Below are positions 35,137 to 43,787 of a stretch of DNA of 43,787 nucleotides, one piece after another. The notes below the pieces were generated by a model. That model had not been told where the DNA came from. It made no database searches and was given only the letters and a program-made list of their open reading frames with translations. This DNA is from Sulfuricella sp. GTDB taxonomy: Bacteria; Pseudomonadota; Gammaproteobacteria; Burkholderiales; Sulfuricellaceae. The DNA lies in NCBI GenBank assembly GCA_018336195.1, contig JAGXQV010000141.1:1-43787 (forward strand), in the 5' to 3' direction. Position numbers and translations under genes: made by a program. Position 1 is the stretch's first letter; each line of letters opens with the position of its first letter.

Positions 35137-35502
35137 ATGGCAAAATCCATACTGGCGGTCGACGACTCCGCCTCGATTCGTCAAATGGTTTCTTTCACCC
35201 TCAAGGGGGGCGGCTATGAAGTCACCGAAGCCATCGATGGTCAAGACGGACTCAACAAGGCCAAGACCAAATCGTTCAACCTGGTACTGACCGACCAAAA
35301 CATGCCCAACATGGACGGGTTGACACTCATCAAGAATCTACGTGCCTTGCCGCAATACCGCACGGTGCCGATCCTGATGCTCACCACCGAGTCCGGGGAA
35401 GCCATGAAGTCCCAAGGCAAGGCCGCTGGCGCAACAGGCTGGCTGGTCAAACCTTTCGACCCGCAAAAACTGCTGGAAGTAGTCAAAAAAGTTATCGGTT
35501 AA
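35137..35502 (+). CDS. cheY: CheY-type single-domain receiver
   Basis: 121-residue chemotaxis response regulator that carries phosphate from CheA to the flagellar switch. All receiver residues are present: Asp9-Asp10 (AVDDSASIR), phosphoacceptor Asp53 in LTDQNMPNMDG, Thr in LMLTTESG, and the lysine in WLVKPFDPQ. Start ATG 35137 behind an ideal CAGGAGGT. It is the usual first che gene of the beta-proteobacterial cheY-cheA order and lies between a receptor gene and cheA. The 99-base gap to cheA holds two inverted repeats. cheW, cheR and cheB are not in the window. Confidence 0.95.
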   Translation: MAKSILAVDDSASIRQMVSFTLKGGGYEVTEAIDGQDGLNKAKTKSFNLVLTDQNMPNMDGLTLIKNLRALPQYRTVPILMLTTESGEAMKSQGKAAGATGWLVKPFDPQKLLEVVKKVIG

Positions 35503-35509
35503 GCTAGCC

Positions 35510-35538
35510 GGGCGGTTTGCGATCGCTCCGAACCGCCC
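35510..35538. terminator. Hairpin after cheY
   Basis: GGGCGGTT (35510-35517) pairs with AACCGCCC (35531-35538) around a 13-base loop, beginning 8 bases after the cheY stop. No T run follows. It may reduce read-through into cheA or protect the cheY 3' end, giving more CheY than CheA. Confidence 0.4.
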
Positions 35539-35551
35539 CCTTGCACTTGGC

Positions 35552-35571
35552 ACAATAAGCCGTTTTATTGT
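35552..35571. promoter_or_regulatory. Inverted repeat upstream of cheA
   Basis: ACAATAA (35552-35558), 6 bases, TTATTGT (35565-35571). A perfect 7-bp inverted repeat about 30 bases before the cheA start; with the hairpin just upstream it makes a structured cheY-cheA gap. Operator or RNA structure, undetermined. Confidence 0.3.
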
Positions 35572-35601
35572 ACCCAACGACTCCCTACACAAGGAACTGC
35601 C

Positions 35602-37758
35602 ATGACTATCGACATGAGCCAGTTTTTTCAGGTGTTCTTCGACGAAACTGCGGAACACCTGAACGAAATGGAGCAACAGCTCCTCAATCTCGACGTTGAC
35701 GCACCCAACCCGGACGACCTCAATGCCATTTTCCGGGCCGCCCATTCGATCAAGGGGGGCAGCGGCACCTTCGGTTTCACCGACATGACCGGTGTGACGC
35801 ACATTCTGGAAACGCTGCTCGACCGCATTCGCAAAGGCGAACTGGCGATCCGCCCGGAAATGATCGACGCCTTCCTGGAAGCGCGCGACGTTCTGGGCGT
35901 CCAATTGTCTGGACACCAGAACAACACCGAAGTAGATGAACAGGCCGCCAAGGACATTTGCGAGAAACTTGGGCAACTCACCAAGGATGTCGACACCTCC
36001 GCACCTGTCGCCGCCGAATTGACAGCACCGCAGCCCGCTGTAGCCCCCACACCGGCAACCCGGCAGACATTTCATATCGAATTCACCCCATCGGCGAGTG
36101 CTCTGGAACAAGGACTCAAGCTCGACGGATTATTCGACGACCTGCGTGCCAAGGGAGACTTCGAGGTCAGCGAATGCCTGGCCACGGATGACTCTCCGCA
36201 CTGCTGGAAAATGACGCTGACCACCGAGGCGGACGAAGCCGCGCTCATGGAAATTTTCGATTTCTTCGCCGAACCGGATCAACTCAAGATTTCCCGCGAA
36301 GCGGCGGCACCGGCGGCAGACGAAGACCCCGGCTACGGTTTTTTTGGCGAACTGCCGAAGACACAGGAACAAGTTGAGGAAGAGCAAGGCTTCGGCTTTT
36401 TTACCGACCTGCCGGAAACCCAGGAACAAACCGAGCAGAAACAGGGCTATGGTTTCTTCCAGGAAATCAAGCCACCGGCCGCCGAAAACGCCGAGTCCAA
36501 ACCGGAACCCGTCGTCGCGGCGGAAGCACCGCCCACCCCGGAAAACCATCCGACCCGCCGCGCCACCGACCGCGCCGCACCGGCCGGTGCCCAGGGGGAT
36601 GCATCGATCCGCGTCAGCGTGGAAAAAGTCGATCAGCTCATCAATCTGGTGGGCGAACTGGTCATCACCCAGGCCATGCTGGCGCAGACCGCCACCAAGG
36701 TCGATCCGGTGCTCTACGAGAGCCTGCTGAACGGCATGGCAACCCTCGAACGCAACACACGCGACTTGCAGGAAAGCGTGATGTCGATTCGTATGATGCC
36801 GATCGGCTTCGTGTTCAGCCGCTTCCCTCGCGTCGTTCGCGACCTCGCCAACAAACTCGGCAAGAAAGTCGAATTGATCTCGGTTGGCGAGGGGACCGAA
36901 CTGGACAAGAGCCTGATCGAAAAGCTCGCCGACCCGCTCACCCATCTGGTGCGCAACAGTCTCGATCATGGCATCGAAATGCCGGAAAAACGCGAGGCCG
37001 CCGGCAAGCCGGCGAAAGGCACCATCACCCTGCGCGCCTCGCACCAGGGGGGCAACATCATGATCGAGGTGATCGACGACGGCGCCGGGCTGAACCGTGA
37101 GAAAATTCTCGCCAAGGCCCGCGAGAAGGGGATTCCGGTCAACGACGGGATGTCCGACGCGGATGTGTTCGGCCTGATCTTCGCTCCCGGTTTTTCCACT
37201 GCCGAAGTGGTCACCGACGTATCCGGGCGCGGCGTCGGCATGGATGTGGTGAAACGCAACATCGCCGAAATGGGCGGCCAGGTTGAAATCGATTCGTCGC
37301 TCGGCCACGGCACCCGCATCATCATCCGCCTGCCGCTGACCCTGGCGATCCTCGACGGCATGTCGATTGCCGTGGGCGGCGAAATCTTCATCATGCCGCT
37401 GACCTACATCGCCGAATCCCTGCAACCCGCCGCGGAGGACATCAAGACGGTGTCCGGCACCGGCCAGGTGGTGCATGTGCGCGGCGAATACATCCCGCTG
37501 ATCGCACTCTACAAGATTTTCGGCATGACGCCGAAAATCACCGATCCGAGCAAGGGCATCGTCGTCCTGCTCGAAGCGGAAGGCCGCAAAGCCGCGATGT
37601 TCGTCGATGAACTGGTCGGTCAGCACCAAGTCGTCATCAAAAGCCTGGAAACCAATTACCGCAAGGTACCCGGGGTTTCCGGCGCGACTATCATGGGTGA
37701 CGGACGGGTTGCACTGATTCTGGACGTCGGCACCCTGGTGAGGTTAAGCCAAAGCTGA
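35602..37758 (+). CDS. cheA: Chemotaxis histidine kinase CheA
   Basis: 718-residue soluble kinase of the receptor array, phosphorylating CheY and CheB. The P1 (Hpt) domain (1-110) has His48 in FRAAHSIKGGSGTFGF. A domain about 150-235 (TFHIEFTPSASALEQGLKLD) resembles the extra adaptor domain in beta-proteobacterial CheA. A linker with 19-residue repeats follows (separate entry). P3 starts near SIRVSVEKVDQLINLVGELV; P4 has HLVRNSLDHGIEMPE, DDGAGLNR and SGRGVGMDVVKRNI; P5 (CheW-like) runs from about 585 to the end. Start ATG 35602 with AAGGAA upstream. It should work with the receptors on both sides. Confidence 0.97.
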   Translation: MTIDMSQFFQVFFDETAEHLNEMEQQLLNLDVDAPNPDDLNAIFRAAHSIKGGSGTFGFTDMTGVTHILETLLDRIRKGELAIRPEMIDAFLEARDVLGVQLSGHQNNTEVDEQAAKDICEKLGQLTKDVDTSAPVAAELTAPQPAVAPTPATRQTFHIEFTPSASALEQGLKLDGLFDDLRAKGDFEVSECLATDDSPHCWKMTLTTEADEAALMEIFDFFAEPDQLKISREAAAPAADEDPGYGFFGELPKTQEQVEEEQGFGFFTDLPETQEQTEQKQGYGFFQEIKPPAAENAESKPEPVVAAEAPPTPENHPTRRATDRAAPAGAQGDASIRVSVEKVDQLINLVGELVITQAMLAQTATKVDPVLYESLLNGMATLERNTRDLQESVMSIRMMPIGFVFSRFPRVVRDLANKLGKKVELISVGEGTELDKSLIEKLADPLTHLVRNSLDHGIEMPEKREAAGKPAKGTITLRASHQGGNIMIEVIDDGAGLNREKILAKAREKGIPVNDGMSDADVFGLIFAPGFSTAEVVTDVSGRGVGMDVVKRNIAEMGGQVEIDSSLGHGTRIIIRLPLTLAILDGMSIAVGGEIFIMPLTYIAESLQPAAEDIKTVSGTGQVVHVRGEYIPLIALYKIFGMTPKITDPSKGIVVLLEAEGRKAAMFVDELVGQHQVVIKSLETNYRKVPGVSGATIMGDGRVALILDVGTLVRLSQS
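36331..36471 (+). repeat. 57-base coding repeat in the CheA linker
   Basis: Three consecutive units start at 36331, 36388 and 36445, exactly 57 bases (19 codons) apart. They encode GYGFFGELPKTQEQVEEEQ, GFGFFTDLPETQEQTEQKQ and a partial GYGFFQEIKP. The aromatic GYGFF core is conserved while the acidic linker varies. The location between the adaptor domain and P3 suggests short linear docking motifs on a flexible arm. Binding partner unknown. Confidence 0.8.
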
Positions 37759-37791
37759 CGGCAGGCGCCAAGAGTCAGGCTAGTCTGCGAG

Positions 37792-37817
37792 ACTGGGGAG
37801 GAGCATACGCCCCCAGT
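37792..37817. terminator. Hairpin between cheA and next receptor
   Basis: ACTGGGG (37792-37798) pairs with CCCCAGT (37811-37817) across a 12-base loop, 33 bases after the cheA stop. No T run follows (ACAAAAC). Weak candidate for partial termination between cheA and the receptor gene. Confidence 0.35.
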
Positions 37818-37904
37818 ACAAAACAATGACAACGTCGCTGGGGTTGCACACGCCATCAGGACCACGCAACTAGCCTCTAGCCGAAAACAACAAGGAGGGA
37901 AACC

Positions 37905-40900
37905 ATGCGTACCAACCTGCCCGTCAGCAACATTGAACGCGAGCTCGCGGAGGGTGCGTTCATCGTATCCAAAACCGATCTCAAAGGCCAGATCGCCTAC
38001 ATCAATCAGGAATTCCTCGACGTCAGTGGTTTCACCGAAAAGGAACTGCTAGGGCAACCGCACAACCTGGTGCGCCACCCGGACATGCCGCCGCAAGCCT
38101 TCGAGGATCTTTGGGCCACCCTAAAACAAGGCAAACCGTGGACCGGCATGGTCAAGAACCGCTGCAAGGACGGTGCGTTCTATTGGGTAGTTGCAAATGC
38201 TACCCCCCTCTTCGAGAACGGCAATGCGACCGGCTACATGTCGGTGCGCACCAAGCCGACCCGCACCCAGATCGACGCGACCGAACACCTTTACCGGGAC
38301 ATGCGCGAGGGCAATAGCGCGATGCGCATCCACGAGGGAAACCTGGTCAAACCAGGCCTGTTCCAAAGCATCGGAAAAACCATCAACGATTTGGGAATCC
38401 GGGCACGGCTGGTCATCCTGACCGCCTTTCTCTCGCTGCTGCTGATCGGCGTCGGCTGGTATTCCCTGAATGGAATGACCGAGCTTCAGCAAAATATGGA
38501 AGCTTGCAACGTCTCCGCCGGCACTTTAGTACGTGCCGTGGATAGCGCGCGGATGGCGCAAGTCCGCTTCAAGATTCAAATCCAGGAGTGGAAAAACACC
38601 TTGCTGCGCGGCAACGACCCTGCTGCCTTTGAGAAATACGCTAAAGCCTTTAACCACGAAGGGACGTTGGTCGCGCGTCACCTGGAAGAAGTCAAGGTGC
38701 TGATGGGAAAAATGAATATCCCTTCCGCCGGCGTCGACGAGGCACTTAAAGCACACGCCGGACTAATGACCAATTACCGGCAGGCGCTCGCTTCCTACGA
38801 CACCACGAAAAAGGAAAGTGCCAGCATCGTCGACAAACAGGTCAAGGGCATGGATCGCGCGCCGACCGAACTGATCGACGGCATCGTGAAAGCCATTCAG
38901 GAACACGCCGCAGCCGGCCTCGCCGACAATGAAAAACGTTCCGCCGCGGAATACCAACGGCAACGCACGATCACCATCGCGGCCATCGCGCTGGCCTTGG
39001 TATTCGGCACCTTCCTGGCACTCATGATCGTACGCAGCATCCTCCGCCCCATGCAGCTTGCCTGCGAGCAGTTGAGGCATCTCTCGCAGGGGGATTTCAG
39101 CCATAAAATCGAAATCGAGCAGGACAACGAAATCGGACGTCTTTTGGAGGGCATGAAATCCATGCAAATCCGCACCGGTTTCGACTTGGCCGATTCCCGG
39201 CGTACCGCCAACGAGATGACCCGCATCCGCACCGCCCTGGATTTTGCCACCACCAACATCATGATCGCCGACCGCGACGGGCACATCATCTACCTCAACA
39301 AACCGGTTCAGGCAATGATGAAAAACGCCGAAGCCGACATCCGCAAGGAATTGCCCAATTTCGACGCCGACGCCTTGCAAGGCGCCAGCATCGACACTTT
39401 TCACAAAAATCCGGCGCATCAACGCGACCTGCTCGCCAGCCTGACCACCACCTATAAAACCACCACCAAGATCGGCGGTAGGACTTTCCAACTCGCCGCC
39501 AATCCGGTGTTCAGCGCCAGCGGCGAACGTCTTGGTGCTTCCGTGGAATGGATCGACGCCACTATCGAGGTCCGCGTCGAGGAGGAAATCAATACCCTGA
39601 TCAGTGCCGCCCGCAACGGCGACCTCCAGCATCGGCTCAGACTGGAAGACAAGGAAGGCTTCATCAAGCAACTGAGCGGCAACATCAACCAATTGCTTGA
39701 GACCGTTGCCGAGGCGACCGAGGACATCGCACGGGTAATGACCGCCATTGCCAAGGGCGATCTTACGCAAAACATCGCTCGTGACTACCAGGGCACCTTC
39801 GGCGAACTCAAGAATGACACCAACCTGACCGTCGACAGCCTGAAGAGCTTGATCTTGCACATCCGCGAATCGGTTGACTCGATCAATACCGCCTCCCAGG
39901 AAATTGCACAGGGCAACTCCGACTTGTCGCAGCGCACCGAGGAACAGGCCTCCAGCCTGGAGGAAACCGCGTCCAGCATGGAAGAGCTCACCGCCACAGT
40001 GAAGCAGAACGCCGAGAATGCCAAGCAGGCCAACCAGCTCGCCATCGGTGCCAGCAACGTAGCCGGCAAAGGCGGTTCCGTGGTGTCCCAAGTAGTCGGC
40101 ACCATGAGTTCAATCAACGAATCGTCGCGCAAGATCGTCGACATTATTTCGGTAATCGACGGCATCGCCTTCCAGACCAACATTCTCGCCTTGAACGCAG
40201 CCGTCGAAGCCGCCCGTGCCGGCGAACAGGGACGCGGTTTCGCGGTGGTGGCCGCCGAAGTGCGCAACCTCGCCCAGCGCTCCGCCGCTGCCGCCAAGGA
40301 GATCAAGACCCTGATCGGCGACTCGGTGGACAAGGTGGAGAACGGCACCAAGCTGGTGGCTGAAGCCGGACGCACCATGGAAGAGATCGTCACCAGCATC
40401 AAGCACGTCACCGACATCATGACGGAAATCTCCGCCGCGTCGGTGGAACAAAGCTCGGGGATCGAACAGGTCAACCGGGCCATCACCCAAATGGATGAGG
40501 TCACCCAGCAGAACGCCGCGCTGGTGGAAGAAGCCGCCGCCGCTGCCGAATCGCTCCAGGAACAGGCCCACAGCCTGGCCGAATTTGCCGCGGTATTCAA
40601 GATCGACAGCGGCAACCTGCCGGCCACACGCAGCAAAAACTCGGTCGACTTCAGCGCCGCACGCGCCAAACACTTGCAATGGCGCACCCGTATCCGCGAC
40701 TTTCTCGACGGCAAGGAAGCCATGGACGCCAGCAAGGCGGTTTCGCACCGCGACTGCGATCTCGGCAAATGGCTATATTCGGGAGGTTTGAAGAAATACG
40801 GCCACTTGCCTGAAATGCAGGAAATGGAAACCCTCCACGAGCAACTGCATAGCGTCATCCGCGACATCGTGCAACTCAAGAACAGCGGCAAGCAAAGCGA

Positions 40901-40985
40901 AGCGGAACGCCAATTCACCAAGATCGGCGACTACTCTCAACAAGTCATCGACCTGCTCAATCGCATCGAGCAGCAAGCGGTTTAA
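37905..40985 (+). CDS. Chemoreceptor: Aer-type PAS, 4HB-like, PAS, CZB
   Basis: 1026-residue chemoreceptor with sensors on both sides of the membrane. An N-terminal cytoplasmic PAS (about 10-118) carries the Aer signature [14 protein letters not shown] and [13 protein letters not shown], expected to bind FAD and sense redox state. TM1 is about 168-187; a helical periplasmic domain (to about 353) has [16 protein letters not shown]2 is about 355-377, then HAMP. A second PAS (about 440-560, [20 protein letters not shown]) and another HAMP-like part precede the signalling domain (tip [20 protein letters not shown]). The C-terminal CZB domain (about 910-1015) has AKHLQWR and [15 protein letters not shown], with further His residues in LHEQLH, the zinc-binding pattern. 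Start ATG 37905 behind AAGGAGGG. Confidence 0.93.
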   Translation: MRTNLPVSNIERELAEGAFIVSKTDLKGQIAYINQEFLDVSGFTEKELLGQPHNLVRHPDMPPQAFEDLWATLKQGKPWTGMVKNRCKDGAFYWVVANATPLFENGNATGYMSVRTKPTRTQIDATEHLYRDMREGNSAMRIHEGNLVKPGLFQSIGKTINDLGIRARLVILTAFLSLLLIGVGWYSLNGMTELQQNMEACNVSAGTLVRAVDSARMAQVRFKIQIQEWKNTLLRGNDPAAFEKYAKAFNHEGTLVARHLEEVKVLMGKMNIPSAGVDEALKAHAGLMTNYRQALASYDTTKKESASIVDKQVKGMDRAPTELIDGIVKAIQEHAAAGLADNEKRSAAEYQRQRTITIAAIALALVFGTFLALMIVRSILRPMQLACEQLRHLSQGDFSHKIEIEQDNEIGRLLEGMKSMQIRTGFDLADSRRTANEMTRIRTALDFATTNIMIADRDGHIIYLNKPVQAMMKNAEADIRKELPNFDADALQGASIDTFHKNPAHQRDLLASLTTTYKTTTKIGGRTFQLAANPVFSASGERLGASVEWIDATIEVRVEEEINTLISAARNGDLQHRLRLEDKEGFIKQLSGNINQLLETVAEATEDIARVMTAIAKGDLTQNIARDYQGTFGELKNDTNLTVDSLKSLILHIRESVDSINTASQEIAQGNSDLSQRTEEQASSLEETASSMEELTATVKQNAENAKQANQLAIGASNVAGKGGSVVSQVVGTMSSINESSRKIVDIISVIDGIAFQTNILALNAAVEAARAGEQGRGFAVVAAEVRNLAQRSAAAAKEIKTLIGDSVDKVENGTKLVAEAGRTMEEIVTSIKHVTDIMTEISAASVEQSSGIEQVNRAITQMDEVTQQNAALVEEAAAAAESLQEQAHSLAEFAAVFKIDSGNLPATRSKNSVDFSAARAKHLQWRTRIRDFLDGKEAMDASKAVSHRDCDLGKWLYSGGLKKYGHLPEMQEMETLHEQLHSVIRDIVQLKNSGKQSEAERQFTKIGDYSQQVIDLLNRIEQQAV
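39894..40296 (+). repeat. Long direct repeat, copy 1 (receptor signalling region)
   Basis: Aligns without gaps to 43385-43787 at a constant offset of 3,491 bases. Several exact matches of about 30 bases occur (around ATCAACGAATCGTCGCGC, ATCGACGGCATCGCCTTCC and GCCGTCGAAGCCGCCCGTGC), including silent third positions. This is shared coding sequence of two paralogous receptors and a potential recombination site. Confidence 0.9.
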
Positions 40986-41080
40986 CGACGATCGCCAAAC
41001 TTTTTAAATATGCTCCAATACAAGTAATCGATATACACCCTCACAGATACGATTAGGCATAACTACCCCACAAAGACATC

Positions 41081-43787
41081 ATGAAAAATAACTCGCCCGT
41101 CACCCAAATTGAACAGGAAGTTGGTGAAAACATCACGATCGTCACCAAGACCGACCTGAAAGGCATCATCACCTACGCCAATCAGGAATTCATCGACATC
41201 AGCGGCTTCAGCGCGGCGGAACTGCTCGGCCAGCCGCACAACATGGTGCGCCACCCGGACATGCCCGCAGCCGCCTTCGAAGACCTGTGGGCCACGGTGA
41301 AAGGCGGTTACGGCTGGGAGGGCATCGTCAAAAACCGCTGCAAAAACGGCGACCATTATTGGGTTCACGCCCACGTCACGCCGATTCACGAAGGGCACCA
41401 GGTCACTGGCTACACTTCGGTGCGCCGCCGTGCCACCCGTCACGAAATTGAACGCGCCGAAAAACTCTATCAATCGATGAATCAGGGTAAACACGTCGAT
41501 CTGCACGAAGGCGATCGTTCCTTGCTTTCCAAGGTACCGATGCGCTACCGCTTGCTGATGCTGCTGCTGTTTCCGATCCTCGGCCTGTTGTATTTCTCGG
41601 TCAGCAATGTCCTCGACAAATCACGCAACCTCCGCGAAATCGGCGAGATGCAGACCATTACCGCCCTGGCGGTCAAATCCAGCGCGGTGATACACGAAGC
41701 CCAGAAGGAACGCGGCATGTCGGCAGGCTACCTGTCATCGCAAGGCGCCAAATTCGCGGCGGAACTCCCCGCCCAGCGCAGCGAAACCGACAAACGCATC
41801 GCCCAACTCCGCGAATCCCTGGCAGCAATCGACCAGTCCAAGCTCGACGATGAGTTCCGCAAAGCCCTGAACCAGTCTCTCGACCAGTTCAAGGCGCTGA
41901 GCGACTCGCGTAGCGCCATCACCACCCTTAAACTGACGCCCAAGGACTCCTTCAACTTCTACACCGGGTTGATCGGAGCCTGGCTGGACGTGATTTCCTT
42001 CAGCGCCAAAGCCAGCACCAACGACAAGCTGGCGCGAGCCACCAGCGCCTACCTGCTGTTCCTCAACGGCAAGGAAATGGCCGGTCGCGAGCGGGCCACC
42101 GCCAACGCTGCCTTTTCCGCCGACAAGTTCGATTGGGAGAGCTTCCAGCGTTTCGTCGCGCTGATCGCCAATCAGAAAACCTATTTCGATTTGTTCAAGA
42201 CCTATTCAGACCAGGAAGGCATCGCCGCTTTCCAGAGCAAGCTGCCCCGCGAGGTTGTCGAGGAAGTCGAAAAATACCGCAAGATCGCCCTGGAAAAGGC
42301 TATCAGCGGCGGCTTCGGGGTCGATCCGGCAGTCTGGTTCAAGGCCATCACCCTGAAAATCGACGCCATGAAGGCAGTGGAAAACGCCCTTTCCGATAAC
42401 CTCAACACCCTGGCCAATCGCCTGGAACAGGACGCCCGCCGCCTGTGGTGGACCTACACGCTGCTCTCCGCCGGTGCCCTGCTGGCCACGCTGTTGTTTG
42501 GCATGTGGATCATCCGCGTGCTGCTGCGCGAATTGGGCGGAGAACCCGACTATGCCCGCCAGGTCGCGCGGGAAATCGCCGCCGGCAATCTCGACATGGA
42601 AATCGCCACCCGCGACGGAGATTCCGTCAGTCTGTTGGTCGCCATGAAAAACATGCGCGACACCCTGGTTTACATGCTCCGCGAAAGCCAGAAGATTACC
42701 GAGGAAGCCTTGCGTATTCGCGCCGCACTGGACAATGCCACGGCCAACGTCACCATCGCCGACCCGGACGGCAAGATCATCTATCTCAACAAGGCTGTCC
42801 AGCGGATGTTTCGTGAAAATCAGGAAGCCATACGCACCGCCCTCCCCCACTTCGATGCCGACAAGGTGCTGGGTTCGAGTTTCGACGGTTACCACAAGAA
42901 CCCCGCCCACCAGCGGGAAATGCTCGCCAACCTCACCGACATTTATAAGACCGTGGCGCGCATCGGCGGGCGTACCCTCAATCTCGCCGCCATCCCGGTT
43001 ACCAACCAGAAAGGCCAACGCATCGGCACCGCAGTGGAATGGGTGGATGCCACCCGTGAACTCAAAATCCAGGGTGAAGTGCAGGAAATCGTGGCGGCGG
43101 CCCTGCGGGGCGACTTCACCCAGCGCCTCGACCTTTCCGACAAGGAAGGCTTTATGCGTGAGCTATCATCCGGCATCAACCAGCTGGTGGCAACCAGCGA
43201 AGTCGGCCTGGGTGAAGTTCTGCGCGTCCTGGAAGCGCTCGCCAAGGGCGACCTCACCGAAACCATCACCAACGACTACCAGGGAACCTTCGGCCAACTC
43301 AAGGACTACAGCAACACCACGGTGGAAAACCTGAAAAAACTGGTCGGCGAAATCAAGGAAACGGTGGATCACATCAGCACCGCATCCAGCGAAATCGCCC
43401 ACGGCAACTCCGACCTGTCGCAACGCACCGAAGAGCAAGCCTCCAGCCTGGAAGAAACCGCCTCCAGCATGGAAGAACTGACCAGCACCGTGAAACAGAA
43501 TGCCGAAAACGCCAAGCAAGCCAATCAACTCGCCATCGGCGCATCCACCGTAGCCGGCAAGGGTGGCGCGGTGGTCGGTGAAGTAGTCGGCACCATGGCC
43601 TCGATCAACGAATCGTCGCGCAAGATCGTCGACATCATTTCGGTGATCGACGGCATCGCCTTCCAGACCAACATTCTTGCCCTGAATGCCGCCGTCGAAG
43701 CCGCCCGTGCCGGCGAACAGGGGCGCGGTTTCGCGGTGGTGGCTGCCGAAGTGCGCAACCTCGCCCAACGTTCCGCCGCTGCCGCCA
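41081..43787 (+). CDS. Chemoreceptor: Aer-type PAS, NIT domain, PAS; 3' end outside window
   Basis: The frame is open from ATG 41081 ([17 protein letters not shown]) to the window end, about 902 codons, so the C-terminus is missing. An Aer-type PAS (about 10-118) has [16 protein letters not shown]1 is about 156-176. The periplasmic region (about 185-430) has [20 protein letters not shown], a NIT (nitrate/nitrite-sensing) signature. TM2 is about 454-476, then HAMP, a second PAS ([20 protein letters not shown]) and a signalling domain nearly identical to that of the receptor at 37905. Whether it also ends in a CZB domain cannot be seen. No strong Shine-Dalgarno is visible before the start. 95 bases separate it from the previous receptor. 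Confidence 0.92.
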   Translation, partial: MKNNSPVTQIEQEVGENITIVTKTDLKGIITYANQEFIDISGFSAAELLGQPHNMVRHPDMPAAAFEDLWATVKGGYGWEGIVKNRCKNGDHYWVHAHVTPIHEGHQVTGYTSVRRRATRHEIERAEKLYQSMNQGKHVDLHEGDRSLLSKVPMRYRLLMLLLFPILGLLYFSVSNVLDKSRNLREIGEMQTITALAVKSSAVIHEAQKERGMSAGYLSSQGAKFAAELPAQRSETDKRIAQLRESLAAIDQSKLDDEFRKALNQSLDQFKALSDSRSAITTLKLTPKDSFNFYTGLIGAWLDVISFSAKASTNDKLARATSAYLLFLNGKEMAGRERATANAAFSADKFDWESFQRFVALIANQKTYFDLFKTYSDQEGIAAFQSKLPREVVEEVEKYRKIALEKAISGGFGVDPAVWFKAITLKIDAMKAVENALSDNLNTLANRLEQDARRLWWTYTLLSAGALLATLLFGMWIIRVLLRELGGEPDYARQVAREIAAGNLDMEIATRDGDSVSLLVAMKNMRDTLVYMLRESQKITEEALRIRAALDNATANVTIADPDGKIIYLNKAVQRMFRENQEAIRTALPHFDADKVLGSSFDGYHKNPAHQREMLANLTDIYKTVARIGGRTLNLAAIPVTNQKGQRIGTAVEWVDATRELKIQGEVQEIVAAALRGDFTQRLDLSDKEGFMRELSSGINQLVATSEVGLGEVLRVLEALAKGDLTETITNDYQGTFGQLKDYSNTTVENLKKLVGEIKETVDHISTASSEIAHGNSDLSQRTEEQASSLEETASSMEELTSTVKQNAENAKQANQLAIGASTVAGKGGAVVGEVVGTMASINESSRKIVDIISVIDGIAFQTNILALNAAVEAARAGEQGRGFAVVAAEVRNLAQRSAAAA
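43385..43787 (+). repeat. Long direct repeat, copy 2 (receptor signalling region)
   Basis: Partner of 39894-40296. The copy is cut by the window end, so the true repeat is probably longer. The sensor halves upstream differ clearly in sequence and domain type, which argues for real paralogues and not an assembly duplication. Confidence 0.9.

Noticed and set aside
36130-40091. Long minus-strand frames opposite cheA and the 37905 receptor
   Set aside because: Shadows of highly biased coding sequence with no start signal or domain.
39894-43787. Assembly artefact duplicating a receptor gene
   Set aside because: Sensor domains, intergenic sequences and many codons differ between the two receptors, so they are true paralogues.

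Overview
The window is about 43.8 kb of GC-rich, densely coded bacterial DNA. Beta-proteobacterial (Nitrosomonadales/Rhodocyclales-like) is my inference from protein flavour and gene neighbourhoods: alaC next to alaA, hom and thrC, YrfG-type nucleotidase, Mth938-like protein, and cheY-cheA with large PAS-containing chemoreceptors. I ran no database search. No rRNA, tRNA, CRISPR array or complete insertion sequence was seen. Both window edges cut genes: a 7TM histidine kinase at the left and a chemoreceptor at the right.

Layout. 0-2.5 kb: a truncated 7TMR-DISM histidine kinase and an OmpR-type regulator, now separated by a small palindromic repeat flanked by a duplicated copy of the gene junction. 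2.7-5.3 kb: clpB, with a near-perfect sigma-32 promoter. 5.4-7.5 kb: an Hpt/HD-GYP protein and a GGDEF cyclase, a c-di-GMP pair. 7.5-8.9 kb: envelope proteins and a frameshifted secreted-protein gene. 8.9-11.7 kb: a Spy/CpxP-like periplasmic protein divergent from an OmpR/EnvZ-type two-component system. 11.7-14.6 kb: nadC, an AEC permease and an unrecognised protein. 14.6-17.5 kb: a sensorless kinase, a REC-TPR regulator and a divergent PilZ protein. 18.0-24.1 kb: a co-directional set of PAS-GGDEF-EAL-REC protein, hemerythrin-PAS histidine kinase and chemoreceptor. 24.2-30.0 kb (minus strand): alaC, alaA, a palindromic repeat, hom, hicA, hicB, thrC. 30.0-33.6 kb: Mth938-like protein, yrfG and a large membrane kinase. 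33.8 kb to the end: MCP, cheY, cheA, MCP (Aer-type PAS and CZB), MCP (Aer-type PAS and NIT).

How it works together. Most of the window is signal transduction: five histidine kinases besides CheA, four response regulators plus one fused receiver, two GGDEF proteins, one HD-GYP, one PilZ and four chemoreceptors. Likely stimuli are oxygen (hemerythrin), redox state (Aer-type PAS), zinc or oxidants (CZB), nitrate/nitrite (NIT) and envelope stress (Spy-like protein). The outputs seem to be c-di-GMP level and swimming direction, which would suit an organism living in redox gradients. The most notable items are a HicAB toxin-antitoxin pair inside the threonine operon, a possible hemerythrin-kinase to REC/GGDEF/EAL relay, a repeat insertion that uncoupled a kinase from its regulator, and chemoreceptors carrying sensors on both sides of the membrane.
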